Shown: positions 44,673 through 55,634, counted from the first letter of the stretch. The stretch is DNA of 64,000 nt from Ypsolopha sequella (GCA_934047225.1 OW203985.1:4171501-4235500), one strand, 5' to 3'. Translations and numbers: made by a program. Notes: generated by a model from the sequence alone, not told the origin.

Positions 44673-44934
44673 AAGTTAAACATTAGCCATGTGTAAATGT
44701 TGCGGTGCCCGTTAGGGTTAATGCTTGGATCTAGTCGTATAATGTACGTACCATCTATGTAACAGCATAAAGGCAATAAACACTGAATACTGAATACCGA
44801 GTTTCGATTGTAAGGATTATCCTGTTGGGACGTATAAATCCTCAGTAAAAAGATCCAGACGAGACCATGGAGAGTCTTTACCATGGGTAACCAGATTACA
44901 ATATAAATGATAGACAATGTTCGTACAGGTGGCT

Positions 44935-45012
44935 ACCAAAGTGACCATCCATCCATCCATCAGCCCGTATTCGTCCACTGCTGAACATAGGCCTCCCCAA
45001 TATTACGCCACC
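44935..45012 (-). mobile_element. LINE 3' end (minus strand)
   Basis: On the minus strand GGGGAGGCCTATGTTCAGCA followed by GTGGACGAATACGGGCTGATGGATGG(ATGG)n is the terminal coding and tail sequence of a common lepidopteran LINE (GEAYVQQWT-like). The same 3' end, in plus orientation, is at 52655-52815. Confidence 0.7.
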
Positions 45013-45129
45013 CTTATCAAGTGACACTAAGATATAATTAAATAAGAGATCAGTTTAAATTTTTACCAACTGTTCCTTTTTATAGTACCGATACTTTATG
45101 TAACAATTCATCTTTTTTCCACAGACTGA

Positions 45130-45960
45130 AAAAAGGACCCAGTAACAGCTTTATAAATCTCCTTTAACCGCAACCTCGAGTAAGACGGTTCCTGAAGATA
45201 ATATAATCAAAGAATGTAAGCTCGGCAGCCAGTGTACGAGCTATGAGGAAAGTAAGCTCAGCCGCCAGTGTACGGGCTATAAAGGAATCATTATCGGCGC
45301 AGACAGCGCTCGAGGGATTCCGCTGGGTTAGGCTCGACTTTGTGACGTCATTGTGCTCTGGGGTTTGTGTGTGGGTGTACGTGGTTTTTTAAGAGCAAAG
45401 GGACAACATTCAAAGGGCAACATTTGTAATGCTTTTTATTTTTAATAAAATGTGTTTGACGTGAATATTATAGTTCTTTGTTCGCATATCGTAAAGGAGG
45501 GCACGTTCAGAACATGTTCCTACGTCAAGTCTGATTGTATAGATTATAACGTATATTATATATATGTATATATGTTAAGTTATAGTTTAGCTGCGGCGCG
45601 CCTAGCATATCGACGCCATGATTACTCAAAAAGAAGCAGTAGGAATGTATAATTTCTCCTAAGTGACGCACAGCGAGTTAGCTTACAGGTAACAGGTTTA
45701 CAGGTGCAAACCAGCACGTTGAGAGACGTGCATTTTTTAGTACTTCGTGTTCCACCGTGTATCGACGTTGTGCGCTTTCATGATATATTTGTGTAACGTT
45801 CTATGACGGTTGTTCGCGCCAACGGGTGCGTAACGCCCCTAGACGTAGGTCAAAGTCATTGCTAAAATCGAGCAACGTAAGAACTGTACGATGTTGCTTG
45901 TCTATATTTAAATGGATATCATCGATGACTTAGACTAGGGCTGTTACAGTGCTGTGACCC
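45130..45960. other. Unassigned GC-richer segment (possible solo LTR or retroelement UTR)
   Basis: Distinctly less AT-rich than its surroundings. It contains a 36 bp tandem duplication at 45216-45287 (GTAAGCTCGGCAGCCAGTGT...), a TGTGACGTCATTGTGCTC motif, AATAAA near 45446, and GAACTGTACGATGTTGCTTG near its end. No coding domain. No matching TG...CA termini, primer-binding site or target duplication could be established. Confidence 0.3.
45216..45287 (+). repeat. 36 bp tandem duplication
   Basis: Units 45216-45251 and 45252-45287 differ at a few positions (CTCGGCAGCCAGTGTACGAG vs CTCAGCCGCCAGTGTACGGG). Confidence 0.85.
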
Positions 45961-46436
45961 AAAAGATAATTCAATTAATATTCGATATAAAAGAGAAGAC
46001 ATAAATGAAAAAGATAAATTAATATTCATCATAAAAATAACTTTTAATTTTAATAATAATATCAATTTGGAGCGCCCAAACCTGCAGCTCCGGACATATT
46101 ATGGCGGTACACCCAATTTCCCATCAATGGACAGACCTCTCTATTTCCGAAAGTGTTTATGATACTGTTAAGACAGCAATAGACCCTATGTCTTTGTGAG
46201 ACAGATTCTTAGTATTATAAGTTTCATAGAATGGTACCTAGTTAGCGCTTGATCTTCTGTTGCATTCTTAAACATTCCGTAGCAGTTGTATTGTAGCATT
46301 GTAGCATTCCGTGGCGTACACGTAGCATTCTCTTGTATCATTCATTATATTGGTGTAGAATTCCGTAGCGTAGGCGGAGCATTTCACCAGACATTGGAAT
46401 AGCGTTATTTATTTGAAAATAAATATACAAATAAAA

Positions 46437-46505
46437 TATATCATCACAACATGAATCCCCGAGGGGGTGTAAGAGGTGTTTCCTGAGTGTGAACTGTGAA
46501 ATGCA
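46437..46505 (-). mobile_element. SINE 3' fragment (minus strand)
   Basis: On the minus strand: CACAGTTCACACTCAGGAAA, CACCTCTTACACCCCCTCGG and GGATTCATGTTGTGATGATA, closely matching the 3' end of the SINE at 32040-32312. It lies inside the 3' flank of the LINE ORF at 46666. Confidence 0.7.
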
Positions 46506-46665
46506 GTATATAATTATGTTTTTTTATTTCAGACCACAACCTAAAAAAAAAACTATTTTTTTACAGTCCATATGCTTAAATAACAATACAATATAAAATT
46601 TAGAAAATGTCCAATATGAAATAAAATACAATAAAATTGAGGATTTAATTTAAACTACTTAAATC

Positions 46666-47140
46666 TTAAATTGGGTTTTCATTAATTTTACCAACGATCA
46701 TCTTTAAAATGCCGGAATTTCTAAGACGATCCCAAAATGATGCTATTCTAAGCACGGCGAAGAAATCAGGCACTCTGGCCTCAGCGAACATGCCCGACGC
46801 GCTACAGTAGCGTGGTTGTCACAGCAATATTCGCATTGCGTCATTATATTGTACCCTAAGCAGCGGGTCTACCGCGTTATTCTCATTTTCATCAACATCA
46901 ACTTGAGATTGAAATTTGACGTGCGTGCGACGACGTCCGCCTAACATGTCATCTCTTTTGCACGCGTTGAATTTTACATGCATTTGCTTGAAGTTGATAC
47001 AAATGAGAATTACGCGGTAGAGCCCCAGGCTATAGGATTTACGGGTATATTTAGTCCACAGATGAGAGATGTAGAAGCTCTGGCAATAAGCCTTCAACAA
47101 CATTATCTTGACCTCCTTAGTGCACTCCTTAGTATATAAA
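46666..47140 (-). pseudogene. 5'-truncated LINE reverse-transcriptase ORF end, interrupted by a MITE
   Basis: The minus strand encodes YTKECTKEVKIMLLKAYCQS, FYISHLWTKYTRKSYS, then after the MITE LLRVQYNDAMRILL, a stop, PRYCSASGMFAEARVPDFFA, VLRIASFWDRLRN and a final TAA at 46668-46666. The series CxxEVKxxLxKxYCQSFYxxxLW..Y...SYxxLRVQYN and ..RYCSASGMFA...VPDF.A is the C-terminus of a known lepidopteran non-LTR reverse transcriptase. The frame stays open across the MITE, so the composite looks like a 128 aa ORF with a foreign middle section. Confidence 0.78.
46864..47025. mobile_element. 162 bp Harbinger-like MITE inside the LINE ORF
   Basis: Starts CGGGTCTACCGCGTTATTCT and ends in the complement of GGGCTCTACCGCGTAATTCT; the repeats extend to CATTT..ATCAAC..CAA. 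CAG precedes (46861-46863) and follows (47026-47028) the element, a 3 bp CAG/CTG duplication. Removing element plus one CAG restores the LINE codons ...SYS-LLRVQYN. TIRs beginning GGG and a 3 bp CWG target duplication are typical of PIF/Harbinger. Confidence 0.85.
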
Positions 47141-47399
47141 TAGATATAACATTTATTCTCAAAAATCACGACAAAAAATACATAAAAAACAAAGAAGCGA
47201 TACAAAACAGCAGTAAAATATTAATAAACTTACTTCTAAATCTAGCACAAATGAACAGGCTACTGTGAGGTGAGCCATTGTTTACAATATGAATTATCCT
47301 GAAATTTTTTATGTTTTTTTAGCGAAATCAATCGCTTTGAACACTCTAATTATTATAAGAGTGCATTCCAAACGTGAAGACAATCAGAAACAAATTTAA

Positions 47400-47450
47400 A
47401 AGCACAAATATTTTATAAAACTTATCGGTCCTGGATTTGAACCTATGACC
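47400..47450 (-). mobile_element. tRNA-like / SINE B-box fragment
   Basis: On the minus strand GTCATAGGTTCAAATCCAGG carries a canonical B-box (GGTTCAAATCC). No A-box or cloverleaf was found upstream. Confidence 0.4.
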
Positions 47451-47649
47451 TACCTTCCTACCTACCTAGGTTCGTATCTACAAAAACAAATTGTTCCACC
47501 ATACCTGTACACCGAGTTTTTGTAACTACTTGATATACCAGCTTGTAATGCACATACTGAACGCTCACGAGGGCGTTATGGGATTTCACGCCTTGCTCAT
47601 TCTGAAAAGATATTTATCATTATCAGAGTCCGAGTTTAAACACTGTTAA

Positions 47650-48740
47650 ATTTGTTCAGGTGGTAGTTGGTAAAAAGGTTTGTCCAAATGATGTACAATT
47701 ATATATTTCCTTCGATCCAGCCAATACTATCTCTGCTGTAAATGCACTAAATGAGGACTTAGCTCGAATCAATACATGGTCAGAGGAAAACTCGTTAGTA
47801 CTTAACCCGACAAAATCCAAATTTTTGATTATGGGTACGAAAAAGAAGATAGAATCTGTAGAGCGAGAAAATCCTGTAGTTCACATTACTGGTCAGCCAT
47901 TGCAACGCGTTTTGGAAGCACGAAATCTTGGTGTCATAATGGATTCAGGACTCCGTTTTGAACGACATGTTGCTGAGCTAGCTAAAACATGTTTATATAG
48001 ACTTCATTTGCTTTATAAACTACGAGATCACCTTAGTCGAAACGCTAGAAAAATGATCTGTGAAACCCTAATTCTCTCAAAGTTAAATTATTGCCTGCCT
48101 GTTTTTGAACCTTGTTTATTGGAAAGATCTAAACGTGTACTTCAACGAGTTCAAAATGCTTGTGTACGATTTTGTATGCACGTGCCCCCTCGAACTCATA
48201 TTAGTCCTTACATTAATGGTGCAAAAATGTTAAACATGAAATAACGAAGCAAATTGCATTTCGCTTGTGTTGTTTTTGATGTTGTAACAAAACAAATTCC
48301 CAAATATTTGTATGAAAAACTTACATGGCTGCGTCAAGGTACGCGTTACAATACCCGTGCCAAGGCATACAAGCTTCGAACACCTAAGCATAAAACAGCA
48401 GCTTTTAATGGAAGCTTTAGATATCTGGCTACTAAGTGTTGGAATAACCTTCCACCGCCAATAAGGAATTCCAAGGCTAAGTCTACTTTTAAAACAAAAC
48501 TAAAATTATATTTGTTACAGGCTCAAATTCAAAATCAAAACCAAATTGTGCCGGCTTAATTTAAGAATTCTTAAAACACCTGTTTTTTATTCATTATTTT
48601 ATGTATAAATTATTAATTTATTGACGTTAGTATTTTTTTAAATTAATTAATATTATATATATATTATATATATATATCTTTCTTCTCCTATTTTTTTTGT
48701 ATTGAATTATATTATTGACCCAATAAAACGCATTTTCTTT
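47650..48740 (+). mobile_element. 5'-truncated LINE (Jockey/CR1-like) with 3' UTR
   Basis: Coding from about 47660 to 48559, then an AT-rich 3' UTR with a (TA)n stretch at 48655-48677 and CCCAATAAAACGCATTTTCT near 48720 as the likely 3' end. The 5' truncation point lies at the reverse-transcriptase active-site region. Confidence 0.8.
47660..48559 (+). pseudogene. LINE reverse transcriptase C-terminal half, one in-frame stop
   Basis: 300 codons in one frame with a single TAA at 48242-48244. It begins at a degraded YADD box (CPNDVQLYISFDP; intact relatives have YADD.QLY). It continues with LARINTWSEENSLVLNPTKS KF-type thumb sequence, LGVIMDSGLRFERHV (the LG...D..L.F..H motif), ARKMICETLILSKLNYCLPV, LQRVQNACVRFCM. 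After the stop it has LHFACVVFDVVTKQIPKYLY and CWNNLPPPIRNSKAKSTFKT, the usual WN.LP..IR...S...FK end. Endonuclease and palm N-terminus are missing. Dead on arrival by truncation; the stop adds little. Confidence 0.85.
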
Positions 48741-48779
48741 TAGTAAATTTTCTTATGTCAAACAGAAAATTTTAGTTTC

Positions 48780-48998
48780 ATAAATAAATTTTGTTACATC
48801 GCATGTGTCGCAACTCGCGGCCCCTGACGGAAGATCAGCGTCACAGTTCTGCTGTGGCATTTTGCTGAGTCAGAGACCTATTTGTTGGCTGCATCTTATA
48901 AACTACCTCAGGCTGTTTTATAGTTTATTGTTTAGATTATTTGGTTTTTTGTAATGGTGTAGCTTTCAAAATAAACGCCTTTTCTTTCTTTCTTCTTC
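48780..48998 (+). mobile_element. LINE 3' UTR ending in (TTTC)n
   Basis: CGCGGCCCCTGACGGAAGAT, CAGCGTCACAGTTCTGCTGT, GCTGAGTCAGAGACC and finally GTAGCTTTCAAAATAAACGC then CTTTTCTTTCTTTC. I recognise this as a common lepidopteran LINE 3' region with an AATAAA and a CTTT-type tail. 5'-truncated, non-coding. Confidence 0.65.
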
Positions 48999-49059
48999 TT
49001 TCAAATGCAATTTAATTTTTTTTACACATTTTCATGTTTTTAACCGCCTTTGTCGTCTC

Positions 49060-49480
49060 ATGGTTTGAACATCTCTGACCAATCCGGACATCGCAGGTTC
49101 AAATCTTGTAGAGGCACGTGTGTTTATTATGCATACTTTGTTAACTGTAGGCAGACGAGGGCAGTTTCATACCACTGGAAAATTGGAAAACAAAGTTGTT
49201 TGACTAATCAACAGATGGAAGCACTTGTATTCTACTTGTATGTACTCAGACACGACACAGTCTTAGCTAGAATTTCAATAATAATAATAATAAATTGCTT
49301 TATTTTAGGCAACAAGGCATATTAATGATATTAATTTTATTTCCATATTCAGATTAGGATTAGGGGCCAATATACATATAGGTTTGGCACAGGGCTCACT
49401 CTTTACGCTGCAGCGCATTATGAGTATTCTCAAACTTCCTGACACCTTCTCATTCATGTCGCGACAATGTTTTCAACAAA
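49060..49480 (+). mobile_element. SINE-related segment interrupted by (AAT)n
   Basis: It starts with a tRNA-like B-box (CGCAGGTTCAAATCTTGTAG) and ends with AAACTTCCTGACACCTTCTC and ATTCATGTCGCGACAATG, the 3' phrase of the SINE family at 32040. In the middle (AAT)n at 49280-49292 followed by AATTGCTTTATTTTAGGCAA looks like an inserted LINE 3' end in minus orientation. Confidence 0.45.
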
Positions 49481-49499
49481 AAAAGACCTGCTAAAAACA

Positions 49500-50930
49500 A
49501 AAGAGGGTTATTATTTTAAGGTTTAGAGTTCTGTTTATTATAATTTATGAAATTAATTAAGTTAATTATATTTTTACAATTTTACATTATATTTAAATTT
49601 ATATTTTTATTTTTAACTTTCTTGTGTCTTGGAACTTGTAGCGTTACTTTTTAAAATGAGTTAGCTATTTTATAATCACGAATGTAATTTATTGTATATT
49701 GTAGGCAAGCCTGGTGACAGCCAAAAAAAACGATAAATCTGGATAAAGACACTATATAATTTGTTTTTGAATGAACTAAAAATAACAAAACTGAAGTAAA
49801 AAATATGGTATAAAACACAATAATATCAGCAGAGTATTGGGTACGTAGAAACTTATAAAATCAACACAAAAATTATGCCTAGTCCATCTTATTTTAGGAT
49901 TTTGTTTTCCTTTAGCTTTAACGACGCAATTTGTTCACGATATTATGGATTCAAATTTGGATATTAAAACTAGTTCATAGGATCCCAGAAACTACAATTT
50001 CGCGGAAGTTTTAATAACTTCTAGTCGAGAGAAAACATAACTTTAAGGTGTTAAGAGCAATCGATATCTAGCTTTACATTAAGGAAGAAAATGATTGATT
50101 CAGAGTCTACTGAATGCTAGGCTACAGATATAAAAACCTGATAAGGGTGTCTTCGTGACGTAGGTGTTTGCAGTCTTCCAGAGAGTAGTCAATCAAGCCA
50201 AGATTGTCTGGCGCCAACTTCTGTTATAACACAGGAAGCTTACCCTGTCAGGGTACGTGGTCCATACGTTCGGCCTCAATATGTGCAACCATACAAGATG
50301 GTGGGAGAAATAGAAGAAAATTGGAAAGACCCTTAAATAACCTGAAGGGTCGCTGTAAAGAAATAAAACAACAGCGTCAAGACATGCCAATGAAATCTGG
50401 GCAAGGAAATTAACGTATTGGAAACGGGACAAAAGGGATTTTCAGAGAATGAAACCAAAAGTACACAAAACTAACCAGGAAAATGAAGAAAAAAACAGGC
50501 TTTCACAATCTCTAGGGCAAATGTGCCCTGTTTCCTGGATTAAACTATATTTTAAATTTATTGTGGCAAATTTGGCTTTTCTTCTACCACGATACTCTTT
50601 GATATGAGAAAAATAACAAAAAAATGTGACAAAATATTCCAAATTTTCGAATTTGAAAATTCAGTAAAGCAATCAACGTTAAAGAAAGACTAAAAATATA
50701 TGAAAAAGGTCGAATACCTGTAGCGAATGCTACAAACTGTACAGCTTGTTTTTCATTTTATTGTCCATGTGTGGAAACTTTATTGATTTGTGTAATTGGC
50801 ATAGACAAAATTGTGTTAAGGTGTGTTAATTCGAAAACCATTTCGAGATTTAGGTTTAATAAGCCGTATTTTCGAAGTTTTGGTCTAAAAACCTCATGAT
50901 GATGAATATTTCTACGAAAAGGCTGCAACT
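49500..50930. other. Interval without a recognisable gene
   Basis: AT-rich, with chance ORFs only. 50140-50420 is mixed composition (GAGAGTAGTCAATCAAGCCA, TCAGGGTACGTGGTCCATAC) but yields no domain in any frame. Confidence 0.5.
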
Positions 50931-50934
50931 TCCA

Positions 50935-51165
50935 TTTGCCCTCGTGTGACGTCACTTGAGTGGAAATGTGTCCTTTGCTATCAAGATAAATTTATAATAA
51001 TTTGCTTCAGACAAATTTGACAGCTAGATGACAGAATGAGTAGACAGACTGAGACAGACCACTTTTTATAAGCAATCACATCACACATCACAATCAGTAT
51101 AACGTCTGGAATTCTCAAGTGACAAGGTCATTGGACAATTCTTTAAAAAATCATAAAAATAATGG
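50935..51165 (-). repeat. Dispersed repeat family R51, copy 1
   Basis: On the minus strand: TATGATTTTTTAAAGAATTG, CACTTGAGAATT, GATGTGTGATGTGATTGCTT, ATAAAAAGTGGTCTGTCTCA, GTCATCTAGCTGTCAAAT and GTGACGTCACACGAGGGCAA. It is co-linear with plus-strand 55845-56065. Confidence 0.75.
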
Positions 51166-52040
51166 TTAATTTATATACCAAAATAATGAAAACCATGTCC
51201 TAAAATGGCGTACATTATCTGAAAAAAAAAAAAAAAAATTAAGCCATGGGAATTTCTTTGTGTCTTGCTTTATGTAATATATAACTATTTGTTTCTTATA
51301 TAAATGTAAATATAAATAAAATATCCACACCCTCCAGAAAGAGGGGTAAATAAAAATGATGAGAGTGATCGTTATTAAAATATCAACAGTCGATCCCCTC
51401 AAGAGATCAAAAGCCATTCGCAAAGAGCGAAACATAATAATAAAACAGAACGTTACATGAAGGTAAGTGACGCAAATATAAGTCCACAAAATTATATCTA
51501 ACATTTCGACAAGCAAAAGTGACCCTTATCACAATGGTTTAAGAAAAATGCATGCCATTAAAACTGAATGGTTAGTGTTGGCACGACATAAAATATGAAA
51601 CAAAGCATAGAGAGCGTTTGATAATTAGATTTTTTAACCATTGCGGAAAAAAAACAAGAATGAAAGCATTAATGGTCTTGTGGGATAATTGAGTTTCAGA
51701 AAATTTTACTTAAACCTACATCGTTACAAAATGCAAGTTACAGTCTACACTCATATACTCACTTTTCACCGACGATTATTAAGGCACTACGGAAAAAAAT
51801 CGACACTTTTAGAACTTGCATTACTACTTCAGTAAATAATGTGTTGTTTTGATAAAATAGTATACTATTTTTGGAACCTTTTTCAAGGGATCTGTTTAAC
51901 AGAAACGCGATTGGAGAAATACGGCTTGATAGAAAAAAATATTGAAATGAGGTCTTTTTCGAAACCAATTCTCCTGGTTTGACAATTCAGAATGACATAT
52001 GGACTGCAATTATATTTTATTAGATGGGTTTTAACGGTAT
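51166..52040. other. AT-rich interval without a recognisable gene
   Basis: Poly-A run at 51222-51238 and short chance ORFs only. Confidence 0.5.
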
Positions 52041-52046
52041 CTAAGA

Positions 52047-52286
52047 CCTGCCCCCCTATTCTGTATCTTAAGTTGCCAACTGGACAGGGTGCCTATCGTC
52101 AAAAACATAGATAAAAACTAAACTTTCAAAATTGCTTTTAGTGGGTATTGAACTATTTACGAACTGTGTCGTCACTTCAAGTGCTAACATGCCCTTAGAC
52201 AATCGGAATTCAATAGTATATCTATGTTTTTGATGATAGACACCCAGTCCAGAAGGCAACTAGAGATACATAATAGGCCCGCTGGT
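52047..52286. mobile_element. 240 bp MITE, copy B
   Basis: Same length and termini as copy A at 36823-37062 (CCTGCCCCCCTATTCTGTAT ... AATAGGCCCGCTGGT). Flanks differ (TAAGA before, TAAAC after), so the shared CCCGCTGGT belongs to the element and not to the LINE around copy A. Confidence 0.82.
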
Positions 52287-52429
52287 TAAACGAATTTTGA
52301 TAGCAACTTTAGTACATTTTATATTAATAAAAAACTGACTTTTTTCTACTTTTCCACGAATCCGTCCCACTCGCACTGAGGGTTTTTTTGCATATGAAGT
52401 ACAAGGTTGCTAAAACTTTACCATATCGC

Positions 52430-52570
52430 CTTATGTACCCGTGTGATGGGTGGTGAGCCGTACCGCCGTACTTCGATCACAAATTGGATCCAAAGCACGC
52501 AGATCTAACGCAAATAATGTGCCCGTACAAGATTTTATCCCGTGACCTCGTTGATAAGTAGTCGAGTACT
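52430..52570 (-). mobile_element. SINE fragment (minus strand)
   Basis: On the minus strand: GATCTGCGTGCTTTGGATCC, TCGAAGTACGGCGGTACGGC and CACCACCCATCACACGGG, matching the body of the SINE at 32040/33010. Confidence 0.6.
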
Positions 52571-52654
52571 CGAACGAGAGACAGACTACAGACTACAAAA
52601 GGCGGTACTTATGTACTAGGATGAAACGCTCTTGCTCAAAAAAGACTAACTAGG

Positions 52655-52818
52655 TACTAGCGTGCCCGCTGGACAGACGATCCAAAGGACGTTGCGGGTG
52701 GCGGTTGGATGAGGGGGACTGAGGATCGCCAAAAGTGGCGTAATAAATATTGGGGAGGCCTATGTCCAGCAGTGGACGAATAAGGGCTGATGGAATGATG
52801 GATGGAGAGGTACTGCTC
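52655..52818 (+). pseudogene. 5'-truncated LINE 3' end
   Basis: A frame reads RWTDDPKDVAGGGWMRGTED followed by RQKWRNKYWGGLCPAVDE. Together with GGGGAGGCCTATGTCCAGCA then GTGGACGAATAAGGGCTGAT this is the end of a very common lepidopteran LINE ORF (RWTDD..KVAG..WM..A.DR..W...GEAYVQQWT), with a GATGG-type tail. The minus-strand partner is at 44935. Confidence 0.75.
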
Positions 52819-52912
52819 TAATGATATCAATAATATCAAAAGTAATCAACACCATCTCTAGAGAAACCTATTTTTTATTATATTTTTAGAAAAAAGTTAG
52901 GTACTAAAATTA

Positions 52913-53048
52913 TTAACATTATATCATTGCAGTATAGAAACGCAGACAGAAAAGTAAATCTGGATGTGAGGAGCATCCCGGTTCAGAGCTCCTCACATCC
53001 AGATTTACTTTTCTTTCTACGTTTCTATACTGCAAAGATATAATGTTA
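52913..53048. repeat. ~130 bp near-perfect hairpin
   Basis: AACATTATATCATTGCAGTA then TAGAAACGCAGACAGAAAAG and TAAATCTGGATGTGAGGAGC (to ~52976) pairs with CTCCTCACATCCAGATTTAC through TACTGCAAAGATATAATGTT (52992-53047). Only a few mismatches occur in about 58 bp of stem, with a short loop (ATCCCGGTTCAGAG). It may be a MITE or a hairpin RNA source. Confidence 0.85.
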
Positions 53049-53059
53049 AGTTATATCTC

Positions 53060-53125
53060 CTTGCGATGGATAAATCGCGAAGTGTTCAAACATAGAAATT
53101 TATTTCTGTCATAGTTACTAAAATT
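53060..53125 (+). repeat. Relic of the giant-palindrome block
   Basis: GATAAATCGCGAAGTGTT, ATAGAAATTTATTTCTGTCA and TAGTT.C.AAA match 19815-19870 (GATAAATCGCAAAGTGTT...ATAGAAATTTATTTGTATCA). It shows the block exists outside the palindrome. Confidence 0.6.
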
Positions 53126-53129
53126 GTTA

Positions 53130-54185
53130 ACAAGTGTCACTTCTACTTTTTTATTAACATACCTACCTAACTTATCTGTCAATATTTTTTTGCAATCGAC
53201 TGATGACGGCCCCATACCGAGGGTCAAAATATATCAAATAGTAACTTTTTCATTGTTTTAATCTTGGTTATTAAAATCCAGCATGCTGTTCCACATATCA
53301 GAGCTGTTTTGAGTTTGATCACTAGACTTAGCTTTCTGGTATATTCACGCTCAATGTACAATTATTAAAACTGGTTACGGCTAAAGGTGTTTCATACTTG
53401 CGATTATCGGCACTCGGTGAAACATCATTAGCATCTTGAAAAAACATACTGTTTTACTGACATAAACTTTAATAACTCCATCGGTTTCGCCTTACGGCAT
53501 TATCAAGAAATTATAAAACTGAATTAAATATCTATGAATAATAAAAATATGAATAAAATAATTGGATTTATTAAAATTTATATCATTGAATCAGTACAAT
53601 TTTTTGTATCAAGATGTCAAAAATATCAATTAATAAACAGAATTTCCCAAAGTATTAGGTAGAATCCCAATATTTCCACGAAATCAAAGTCCCTAGTAAC
53701 AAAACCCCACAGAGAGTTTTAAGAGGTAAAATATAGCAGTGTTTCAGCAATACGCAAAGTTAACATTTGAGTTGAATAGCGGGGCAAAGTAAGTGGGCGC
53801 GTAGCCCCGGGCGTACTGTGTGTGTGATTCTAGCTGAATACTACAGTTACAGAAGTTTTTACATACACAGGGTAGTTCGTTGAGACGTGTCAGTATGGTG
53901 AAAGTCTAAACTATAAGGGAAAGAAAAATTTACTCAAAGGACTCTAGTCATCGATTTTGGAGGGTATAAAAATTGCAAACCCAGATTTTTGAAAAATGCA
54001 ATGTAGATTTTGTTAATTATTATCAAGTGAATCATTATGACATTGGTTTTTTTCTTGCTTTATTTAGAATATAGGTATAAGATTCTAAGGGTGTACATCA
54101 TACACAATGTGCAGGTTTCATATACGTCGATGACGTAGTCTGTATAAACATATGCTTCAATGAACTTCTCAAAATAAAATATAAC
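53130..54185. other. Interval without a recognisable gene
   Basis: No domain in any frame. A short GC-rich patch at 53780-53825 (GGGCGCGTAGCCCCGGGCGT) stands alone. Confidence 0.5.
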
Positions 54186-54189
54186 AAAA

Positions 54190-54725
54190 TAAGTAAGCAT
54201 CGACCTTGGTCACCATGGCCTTTCATGCCAGTGCAGTCCTGAGCAATTGCCACGTCACGCCAGCCTTAAGAACGTCATCCACCGGGCTCTTGCCAGCGTT
54301 AACGTGCCAGCTACTCTTGGACTCCTAGATCTGGTGCGTGACGACGGCAGGAGGCTTGACGGCATGACTCTTTTAGCATGGAAGAACGGGAGGCCATCGG
54401 TTTGTGACGCGACCTGTGTGGATGCACTGGCCCCGTTCCGCGTTACTGCGACCGCCACCAGGGCTAGCGCGGCGGCAGCATCAGTGGAGGCATCCAAAAG
54501 GCACACGTTAGCCTTAGGAGATGGCTGCATATTTGTGCTTTTTTGAGTAGAAAACCTTGGGCCATGGGGTGGTGCGTGAGGCGCGATGACTTTTCCAAGA
54601 AATATTGAGGATAAGCGCCTGGTCGACGCTTCTGGTGATTGGCATGCTGGGGTCTATCTTGGATAGCGGATAAGCCTCGCAATCCAACAGGATAACGCCA
54701 CTAGCCTGCTGGGAACCTAAACACG
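54190..54725 (+). pseudogene. LINE 3' end encoding an endonuclease-like C-terminal domain
   Basis: 54247-54546 reads MPRHASLKNVIHRALASVNV, PATLGLLDLVRDDGRRLDGM, TLLAWKNGRPSVCDATCVDA and ends in ALGDGCIFVLF. The pattern RHA.L..V..RAL...VP..L...GL.RDDG.R.DGMTL..W..GR..V.D.TC.D is the C-terminal domain of a non-LTR element protein common in invertebrates, with D/G..W...GR..V.D-like nuclease spacing. After the stop, decayed frames continue with VENLGPWG and RISLAIQQDNATSLLGT, the known end of that protein. 5'-truncated and frameshifted. Notably GC-rich for this window. Confidence 0.72.
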
Positions 54726-55634
54726 TTAGTGTTTACTTTAAGTTTTATTTATAGTATGTTTCTTGTAAATAAAATGATAATCCAAAATGTAACATGTAAA
54801 AACAAAAATAATGGTATTTTTTCAGGGATTTGTATACTTTCCTGGGGTTACAAAATTAAATCATTATCCACTTGCCCAATTTCAGCTCAATCGGTTTAAC
54901 AATTTTTAAGTTATATTTTTATCGTACATAGACACACTTTTATGCGATAATTATAATCAGAATTTTTAACCCTATTTACTTATAGCGGGTATAAACAGAC
55001 ATGTGTTGTCAAATGAAATCAGATGACCTACAGCTGATTATGATCAATTTTTCGAAAAAAAAAACAATACCATGCAAATAAAAAAAAAATTAAGCTACAT
55101 ACAAAATTCACACTATATTTTCTTAATTAGTAAACGTAAAATATTTGTTTCAGGTTCACTGAAATATTTCTTTGGTAAAATCGTTCAGTATGAGCAGGAG
55201 ACTATGTGGTTTAATTTAAATATACTCGTACCTTTCCATTTGTAACGGTTATTTTGAAAAATAAGCTTCTTTTCCCAAAATAACGAATGTTATGGTCTTG
55301 GTCCTGCCGGAGTGACGGACACCAGCAAACAAGGTTCAGATGGAAGTCATATCTTATGCTACCGTCCTTTGTACGTCGCCTTTCATTTTACAACGATTAC
55401 TTTGTACTTTTCTTTGAATTCCCGTGTCTGCAGTTTTTTGAAATGTCAAGTTGCTGTTTTTTTAACCAATTAACATTAATTTTTGAATTTTTAAAACATT
55501 TTAGTGGTAGGATATGAATATTATAGGCATGCTTTTTGATAAAAAACTTTCAATGGGAAATAAGTTTATGTTATTTTATAATTACACAATATTTGTATAA
55601 CTACCTGCCCAACAGCCATTAGGATTTATTTTTT

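Noticed and set aside
45130..45960. Complete LTR with TG...CA ends
   Set aside because: No second LTR, no primer-binding site and no duplicated target could be found.
54255..54530. Minus-strand ORF of 91 codons in the GC-rich segment
   Set aside because: Shadow of the plus-strand LINE C-terminal domain, which has recognisable motifs.
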